Shown: piece by piece, positions 1-6,600 of the stretch
Layout: the number at the start of each line of letters is the position of its first letter
Numbering within the stretch: position 1 is the first letter of the stretch
Source of the DNA: Limnobacter olei
GTDB lineage: Bacteria; Pseudomonadota; Gammaproteobacteria; Burkholderiales; Burkholderiaceae_B
Assembly: GCF_029087225.1 (NCBI RefSeq)
Contig: NZ_JARFJD010000012.1
Span: 62,001-126,000 of the forward strand
DNA: 64,000 nucleotides
Direction: 5' to 3'
Made by a program: the position numbers and the translations under genes
Notes under the pieces: model-generated
Databases searched by the model: none
What the model was told of the DNA's origin: nothing
Seen by the model: only the letters and a program-made list of their open reading frames with translations

Positions 1-1
1 C

Positions 2-217
2 CGGAAGAATGGGGTTAACTTGACCACTTTTGAGTTTACTGAACAAACCGATACTCTACTCAGGCGTGCAACTATGCGCTTTTTTAAAGGACGAACATCC
101 AATGCCCAAGACCGACTCGCCTAGGCTGTCAAGCAAACCGCAACCAAAGCACAAGTCCAGCACATCACAGCAATTCGCAATCAGAAAACTGGTCAATTAA
201 AGCGATCAACGATTTAG
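2..217 (+). pseudogene. Decayed ORF at the window edge
   Basis: A frame open from base 2 reads through an ATG at 74, is interrupted by TAG at 122-124, then continues coherently to TAG at 215-217. The basic, Gln/Thr-rich product is not a family I recognise. The single internal stop in a frame that otherwise keeps a protein-like composition suggests a remnant whose 5' part lies outside the window. Bases 218-275 are AT-rich and hold the presumed promoter and leader of the next gene. Could equally be chance; low confidence. Confidence 0.25.
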
Positions 218-275
218 TTGAAAAATAAAAGTGCTTTTGTTCGCCACTTATCTTACTGAAATAATGGATTTTTAA

Positions 276-875
276 ATGAAAAATCATATTTTTAAAAAAG
301 ACATCAATAAATTTTTTTATTCCAGGAAATTTTTGGTATTCGCGTTATTTGTTTTTATGATTATTTCAATCCTTTTTGCTGCAAAAAAAACCGTCGAGCA
401 GCAACAACAACAATACAAAGACGTTACTGCTAATTTTTGTGAAGAAGGATGCACATATCGTTTCCCAAAAGAACTAAAACCAAGAGTGCTATCACCGAGT
501 GATAAATATCCAGTAGTAACCCTAGAATTTCCTTTTAAAGAAGAATTAATTCCCATATTCATAAACAGAAAAATCTATTTAAGCTATCCAGAAAACTATG
601 TTGAAAGCGATAAAGACAAAACTCCATATATCGTTAAAGAATCCGATGTTATAGATAAGTTTTACAAAAACAAATATCAATATTTTTATACCGACAATCA
701 AAGAAAAATTGTTCTTCGCAACAACACTTTTACTATTGCAACAGAGCAAAAAATAGAGAAGGACATTAATTTGTTGTACTTCGTACCATCAGAATTTTTT
801 TCAGATGCGACAATGATTAACAAAGAAATTAACAGAAAACTAGACTCCATGAAGGTAAAAAATACAAATGAATAA
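276..875 (+). CDS. Hypothetical single-pass membrane-anchored protein (cassette 1 partner)
   Basis: 199 residues of unknown function. Residues about 18-37 form one strongly hydrophobic helix after a basic N-terminus, so the product is probably anchored in the inner membrane with a hydrophilic C-terminal domain outside. A Gln-rich stretch follows the helix, and two Cys occur in a short CEEGC motif. The gene is much more AT-rich than the core genes. It overlaps the next gene by 8 bases, which implies translational coupling. By analogy with toxin-immunity pairs it could protect against the product of the following gene, but nothing in its sequence proves that. Confidence 0.6.
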   Translation: MKNHIFKKDINKFFYSRKFLVFALFVFMIISILFAAKKTVEQQQQQYKDVTANFCEEGCTYRFPKELKPRVLSPSDKYPVVTLEFPFKEELIPIFINRKIYLSYPENYVESDKDKTPYIVKESDVIDKFYKNKYQYFYTDNQRKIVLRNNTFTIATEQKIEKDINLLYFVPSEFFSDATMINKEINRKLDSMKVKNTNE

Positions 876-1974
876 TGTTCTCATCTCAAACGAAGAAAAA
901 TCAATCCTTAGAAAATATCTTGAAGATGGTAATTTTCCAGAAGGATATCGATATCTGAAGTCAGTTATTGACGGAAAAATTACAACCGAAACAGACGAGA
1001 GCAATCTTGATCAGCTAAACAAGCTATCAAACTGGTTAGATAGTGCTGCATCAATCAATTCAAATGATGGTTCATTCGTTAGTGAATTTGTTTACAACGC
1101 CACCAATAACTTTTCTTTGTTGGAAAAGGGTGCGCCTATAACTCGCGAGAGATTTCAAGCGGCTTCAGATGAACTAGCAACGAATGTTTTTAATAGCTTT
1201 CTTACTAATAAAGCAAATTTTACTTTTATTATAGAGCAAGATGTTCAGGTTGCTATTAAAGATCTTGAATTACCCAGATGGGGCTGGGCTGGTACATTTG
1301 GCGATGGATTTCCAATATTTTTGTTCGGTCTTGGTCAAAACGTCGTTGAGGTGGGTGGTGCTTCAACTTTTGAATACTTGGCGAACTTAGCGAAAGTATT
1401 GATTGCCAACAATTACGCTTTTAATACCGCCGTAGCAGTGTCCTCGGGCAAGTTTATCGGGAATGTACTTCACGAGTCCTATCAAGCCAGCTTGATTCGA
1501 GCAAATGAGTTGGCTCAAATACTTGATATCTACCAAGACTCCGACGACGAATCCAGCTGCCCTATTATTCTGGACCTGGATGGCGATGGTGTAGAAACAC
1601 TGAACATGGCCGACACCTCCGTTTACTTTGATCACAACAACGATGGCTTTGCCCAGCGCACCGGTTGGGCTGGTGCAGACGATGGAATACTGGTGCGCGA
1701 CCTGAATGGCAAAGGGCAAACAGACAACGACCACCTGCAAACCTCAAGCTACACCACCACCGATGGGCAAGTTCGCGAGGCGCACGACGTGTGGTTTGCC
1801 ACCAACCGCAGCGATTCCGTTCAACTGGCTCAAATTGAAGTGCCCGACAACATTCTGGCCATGATCAACCTGCAAGGCATGGGCACGCTGCCCAGCCTGC
1901 ACAACGCCATGGTGATGGACACCACGGTGCCGCTGATTACCGCGTTGACTACAGAGTACGCCAAAGCAGCGTAA
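868..1974 (+). CDS. Truncated RTX-type protein with a distinct N-terminal domain (cassette 1)
   Basis: 368 residues. Residues 1-220 are unlike the large RTX protein downstream and include a Gly/aromatic hydrophobic stretch near 130-160. From about residue 221 the DNA is nearly identical to the large gene (1528-1927 against 4183-4846), covering the DLDGDG and DHNNDG calcium loops. Exactly 264 bp (88 codons) present in the large gene is missing, with GACAAC at the junction. Homology stops at 1927 and the protein ends 15 codons later without RTX nonapeptides, so it lacks a normal type I secretion C-terminus. Likely a remnant or silent donor cassette; expression is unknown. SD-like AAGG precedes the ATG. 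Confidence 0.7.
   Translation: MNNVLISNEEKSILRKYLEDGNFPEGYRYLKSVIDGKITTETDESNLDQLNKLSNWLDSAASINSNDGSFVSEFVYNATNNFSLLEKGAPITRERFQAASDELATNVFNSFLTNKANFTFIIEQDVQVAIKDLELPRWGWAGTFGDGFPIFLFGLGQNVVEVGGASTFEYLANLAKVLIANNYAFNTAVAVSSGKFIGNVLHESYQASLIRANELAQILDIYQDSDDESSCPIILDLDGDGVETLNMADTSVYFDHNNDGFAQRTGWAGADDGILVRDLNGKGQTDNDHLQTSSYTTTDGQVREAHDVWFATNRSDSVQLAQIEVPDNILAMINLQGMGTLPSLHNAMVMDTTVPLITALTTEYAKAA
1528..1927 (+). repeat. Direct repeat copy A of calcium-loop module, with internal deletion
   Basis: Near-identical at nucleotide level to 4183-4846. The offset is 2655 bases up to about 1720 and 2919 bases afterwards, the difference of 264 being an in-frame deletion. The few mismatches cluster near 1697-1722, next to the deletion junction. 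Sequence on both sides is unrelated between the copies, so this block was exchanged or duplicated recently. Confidence 0.9.
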
Positions 1975-2011
1975 CCTAAACATCAAAACAAATACCTCTA
2001 GCGAGTGGCGG

Positions 2012-2040
2012 CGTTAACCCAACCATTTTTGCACTTGTTG
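2012..2040 (+). repeat. Inter-cassette repeat, middle copy
   Basis: The stretch GTTAAC-3-ACCA-1-TTTTG begins about 40 bases after the stop of cassette 1. A similar stretch (GTTACCCTAGCCATTTTTT) occurs at about 2970-2990 after cassette 2, and a shorter match (GGTTAACTTGACCACTTTTG) at 13-32. All lie before a cassette. Both complete cassette ends are also preceded by a C-terminal A-K/Q-A-A tail. The repeat is imperfect and short, so it may be ancestral flank rather than an active recombination site. Confidence 0.4.
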
Positions 2041-2135
2041 TTGATTCAACTATTCTTGACAATCAACGCAGATTTGCCTGATTTGAACCCAGCCAGCACG
2101 ACACTTTTGCAAATACACGCACAGGAAACAACGCC

Positions 2136-2610
2136 ATGCCCTTCGTCAATGAATACATTCCGGAAGCCGACAAACCACGCTACGAAGCGATTGAAAACGC
2201 GGTAATCAAACGCACCAGCTGTGTGGGACATAGTCGCGCCCGAAGCTGGACGATTGACCGGGAGCGGGACCTATTCCTGACCAAAATCAAAGGGGGGGGG
2301 TGATATTGATCGTCGTTGTTTCAGGGCTTATATTTTTTACAATGCCGGGCGAACGTTTTACATTGAAACCTGGCTGCTCGATACCGTGGGCGGCGACAAA
2401 GTGGGTCAGCCCCGAATTACAACAGAACGAATCGACCTGTTCAGTGAAATGGATGAAACCGGGCATTTCTTCAAACACGACATTGAATCCGACAACGGTG
2501 AAACACTGGCCTTTCTGAAGGACGCATTCACTGCAAGACGTGGGTCGGGTGTACTCAATACAGAAAGCTGTGAATACATCAGCATTCTGGAACTGGGCCA
2601 AGGGGTATAA
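2136..2610 (+). pseudogene. Small hypothetical gene frameshifted at a G9 tract (cassette 2 partner)
   Basis: Reading from ATG 2136 gives a protein beginning MPFVNEYIPEADKPRY that stops at TGA 2301-2303, immediately after nine consecutive G (2292-2300). The -1 corrected frame continues without interruption to TAA at 2608-2610, giving about 157 residues. With eight G the whole gene is open. The start resembles small proteins I loosely associate with RTX loci, but I cannot name a function. It ends 3 bases before the next ATG, so it occupies the same position as the other cassette partners. It is a pseudogene, a phase-variable gene or a sequencing error. Confidence 0.6.
2292..2300 (+). repeat. 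Nine-G homopolymer tract inside a coding region
   Basis: A run of nine G lies in the middle of the small gene at 2136-2610. Loss of one G or gain of two restores the full frame. Such tracts are classic sites of slipped-strand phase variation, and also a common place for base-calling errors. Confidence 0.85.
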
Positions 2611-2613
2611 AAC

Positions 2614-2925
2614 ATGAGCACACTCACCTTGCAAGCTGCTTATCAGGAACTGGCAAACAACTTCGCCTTTTACACCAACCCGGCCAATCGGCAAGCCCTG
2701 TTGGCCTTAACAGAACAACTTAATGCCACCAACAGCCCGGGGGCTACAACACTGGCCTACAGCGACCCAACGAGCAGTGGTCTGCATAATGTCAACGTAC
2801 AGAATTTGTCTTCCGCTTTTGATGTGCGGCAAGAACAAGTTGGTACCCCAAACAATGCTCTTGTGAGCAGTATGCGGCTAGCTAATACCATCTATGACAA
2901 ATTGCGATATGCCCAAGCAGCCTGA
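2614..2925 (+). CDS. RTX-protein remnant (cassette 2)
   Basis: 103 residues. The segment around residues 58-77, ending VNVQNLSSAFDVRQEQV, matches the VSVQNLSAAFNLLQQQV stretch of the large RTX protein (about 5092-5150), so this is a short piece of the same family. It has neither calcium loops nor nonapeptides. A good SD (AAGGGG) precedes the ATG, and it begins 3 bases after the frameshifted partner gene. It ends in A-Q-A-A, like cassette 1. Probably a decayed copy; if translated it makes a small soluble fragment. Confidence 0.55.
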   Translation: MSTLTLQAAYQELANNFAFYTNPANRQALLALTEQLNATNSPGATTLAYSDPTSSGLHNVNVQNLSSAFDVRQEQVGTPNNALVSSMRLANTIYDKLRYAQAA

Positions 2926-3112
2926 CTACCAAACCAGAACAATAATTCTGGTGGGTGACAGCGTTACCCTAGCCATTTTTTATGCTTATATTCATCATAC
3001 ATTTTTGAACTCAAAGCGAATTAACCACCACTAACTCTATTTGGCCCGATACTTTCGAGATCAAAAATGGTTCTTCTGTATTGCAGAAAAAATCAAATAA
3101 AAAAGGTTTGAT

Positions 3113-3682
3113 ATGAAACATAAAAAATATGTTGAGTTTTCTGTATCTCTTCTTTTTTTTCTAACTATTTTTTTATTCTTAATGTCTTACAAGATAAATA
3201 ATTTAAATCTTGAAAAGATAGGACTTCTGACCTTTTTTTCAAGCGCAATAATAAATGCATTTTACTGGAAAGGAATATATTTAAAAATAAATCGTCCAGT
3301 GCAATCACTTAAAGAGGCAACAGATTTTTTAAATAAATTCTCAAAAAAAACCTCTTCATTAATAAATTTTTTTATAAGACCTCATTTTAAAGACCCAGAG
3401 TTTTCTGAATATAAATTCCGTTCGCTTGAGAAGAAAGATATTGTTTCTGCAATACTAGTATTGTCTGATGATAGATCATCACTGATACCAATTTTGTTAA
3501 TAATTGTTTTTTCCGTTTTGATTTATGGCATTGATGGAATTTATTATGAAAGATATTATTTAAAATCACCTTTTTTCCATGACGTAATGTCCTATTTAAT
3601 AATTATTCTCATTACATTTATTTTTTGGGCGCCGACATCATATTCAATTTCATCCTATTTACTAAAAAGGGAAGCAAGATGA
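3113..3682 (+). CDS. Hypothetical multi-pass membrane protein (cassette 3 partner, possible immunity protein)
   Basis: 189 residues with about four hydrophobic segments: roughly 9-28, 35-52, 122-142 and 155-177. The two pairs are separated by a hydrophilic Lys/Phe-rich stretch. AAAGG lies seven bases before the ATG. The gene is very AT-rich. Its stop overlaps the RTX start (ATGA at 3679-3682), so the two are translationally coupled. No family was recognised. Small multi-helix inner-membrane proteins coupled to pore-forming bacteriocins are commonly immunity proteins, and the next protein has a hydrophobic glycine-rich N-terminal segment, so immunity is a reasonable inference and not a demonstrated role. 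Confidence 0.65.
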   Translation: MKHKKYVEFSVSLLFFLTIFLFLMSYKINNLNLEKIGLLTFFSSAIINAFYWKGIYLKINRPVQSLKEATDFLNKFSKKTSSLINFFIRPHFKDPEFSEYKFRSLEKKDIVSAILVLSDDRSSLIPILLIIVFSVLIYGIDGIYYERYYLKSPFFHDVMSYLIIILITFIFWAPTSYSISSYLLKREAR

Positions 3683-6600
3683 GCCTAATAAAACACGGTT
3701 TTATCATTACTCAACAAGGAATCATCGCAATAGAGTACAGCTCAACAGTCGGCGCATATAACGCATTAAGCCAAATTACTCGTCAAATCGCCGATGATGC
3801 GGCCCGCGTGGCGGATGTTTGGCAAAACTCAGATAGCTTGATCGACTTTACACAAAACTTAACAAGAGGCCAAGGTTGGGATGCTGCTAAAGTTGTCGGA
3901 GCAGTTGCTTTTGGTGTGGCAACGGCAGCAGCATTGCCAATAATTATTTCTTCGCTCCCGTTCGCAGGCGCCGGAGCATTGGCAGCAACTTTGGCAAATA
4001 CAGGTGGTGCAATTGCATTAAGTGGAATCGCAGGTTACTACGCGGGACTGATTTATGAGGACGCATTTAATCAAGCCTCTACGATTGGGCGCGCTATTTC
4101 CGGCTCTCTGGAGCCGTTGAACATACCGTTGATTGATGACCACAGCGACGAGGTTCTTGATGTTTTACATTTCATCCAATCCATCTACCAAGACTCCGAC
4201 GACGAATCCAGCTGCCCTATTATTCTGGACCTGGATGGCGATGGTGTAGAAACACTGAACATGGCCGACACCTCCGTTTACTTTGATCACAACAACGATG
4301 GCTTTGCCCAGCGCACCGGTTGGGCTGGTGCAGACGATGGAATACTGGTGCGCGATTTGAACGGCAACGGTCAAATTGACAACGGTGGCGAACTGTTTGG
4401 TGACAACACACTGGTCAACGGCGTGCGTGCGGCCAACGGCTTTGAAGCGCTTAAAGCGCTGGACAACAACAAAGACGGCAAATTCAGCAGCGCCGATACC
4501 GCATGGAACACCGTGAATGTGTGGAAAGACAGCAATTCAAATGGCAGCGTAGACAGCGGTGAAATGCTGACCCTGACACAGGCCAAGGTGGCCTCAATTA
4601 ATCTAGATTACAACTTCTGGTCACCGAACGACAACGAAGCCGACAACGACCACCTGCAAACCTCGAGCTACACCACCACCGATGGGCAGGTTCGCGAGGC
4701 GCACGACGTGTGGTTTGCCACCAACCGCAGCGATTCCGTTCAACTGGCTCAAATTGAAGTGCCCGACAATATTCTTTCCATGATCAACCTGCAAGGCATG
4801 GGCACGCTGCCCAGCCTGCACAACGCCATGGTGATGGACACCACGGGCGGGCTGAAACAGTGGGTTGAACAATTGGAAGCCAAATTGTTTGCACCACAAA
4901 ACACAGCCCCACTGACACCAGCGGAATTGTATGCCAACACCCGCACCTTGATGTTTAAATGGGCTGGTGTAGACCACCTGCCCGGCGATGATTACATGGA
5001 AACGCTGGATACCCGCGAACTTACCTTGATTGAAAAAGTCTTGGGGGTAACACCAGAAGAATCATTCAAGGCCACAGTGCGCCCGGGCAATGTGAGCGTA
5101 CAGAATTTGTCTGCGGCCTTTAACCTGCTGCAACAGCAAGTGACCAACGACATTTTGAAGCAAACCACCTTCAAGCCAGTGTTCGATTCAATCAATCTGA
5201 AGTTCAATGAAACTTCGAGCCAGATTGAATTTGATTTGACCCAGACTGCCGCGGTGTTGAGGCAGCTTGTTGCTAACGCCGAGGCAATTGATCAAATTAC
5301 ATGGGTTGCCCTGTTCAAGAAAGCACTTGGTTTGTCGGTAGCCACCCCAGAGAACACGCTTTCAACTGGCTTGGCGCAAATTTACTCAAACGACCCCCAG
5401 TTCAAAGATATTTGGAACGCTGCGCCTGTGGGCTATCTGCTTGTGGGCTCTGATTCATCCGATACCGTCTACAACTTTGATCACCCAAGCTTCCAGGCGC
5501 AGCCTTTGCTGCAAAATGGTGGTGAAGGCAATGACACCCTTCAGGCCTTCCAATCGCGTCCAGCTACTCTGGGTGGCGGCGATGGCGATGACAAACTGAT
5601 TGCAGGCACAGCCAATGATCTATTGATTGGAGGGAAAGGCAACGACACACTTGAAGGCCAGGACGGTGCAGACACCTATTGGTACTTTAAAGGTGATGGT
5701 CGTGATGTCATCCACGTGGGCAACACGGGCAGCACCGCCAATGACACCTTGGTGCTAAAAAACATCAAATCCACCGATGTTGTGCTACAGCAATCACTGC
5801 TGAATTTGGTAATTACATTCAAGGGAACGGACAGCGGTTCAATCACGATTGAGAACCACTTCAATCACTGGAATTCACAAAACTACGAGTTAGGTAAAAT
5901 CGAATTTTCTGACGGTGTTGTGTGGACCAAAGCGACCATTGCAAGCAAGGTGCTTGCACCCACTGCCGGAAACGACACACTGATCGGCACAAAGGCTGCA
6001 AACACCATTGCTGGCAACGCGGGCGACGACACAATCAGCGGTGGTGAAGGCAATGACACACTGCGCGGCCTGACAGGCAACGACATTCTGAATGGCGATG
6101 GTGGCAACGATAGCCTGTATGGCGGTACCGACCACGATCAACTGCATGGTGGCACTGGTGACGACATGCTGTACGGTGAAGCGGGTACAGATTCACTTTA
6201 TGGCGACAACGGTAATGACACCTTGCAGGGTGGGCACGGCGATGACTATCTTGAGGGTGGCAATGGCAATGACACTTTCGTTTACCAAAATGGCGATGGC
6301 CGAGATGTGATTAGCAAAAATTACAACGAAACTAACAACACTGAAACACTGAAGCTTCTTGACCTGCTACCTTCACAAGTCAAATTTTTCAGAGAGTACA
6401 ACGACCTTCTTATTCAGGTTTCAGGATCCAGCAATGATGTTATTCGCATCAGTGGGCATTTCGATGCGTTTGGAGCGGGTCAACATTACCTTGACCGCAT
6501 TCAGTTTGCCGATACCAGCATTATGCCCAGCAGCACCTTCAGCAGTATGGCAACCCAATACACGGACAACACGCGAACCGTGAATGGAACAAATGCCGCC

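Noticed and set aside
2040-2067. GTTGATT...AATCAAC inverted repeat after cassette 1 as a terminator
   Set aside because: The stem is AT-rich with a 14-base loop and no T-run, so it does not qualify.
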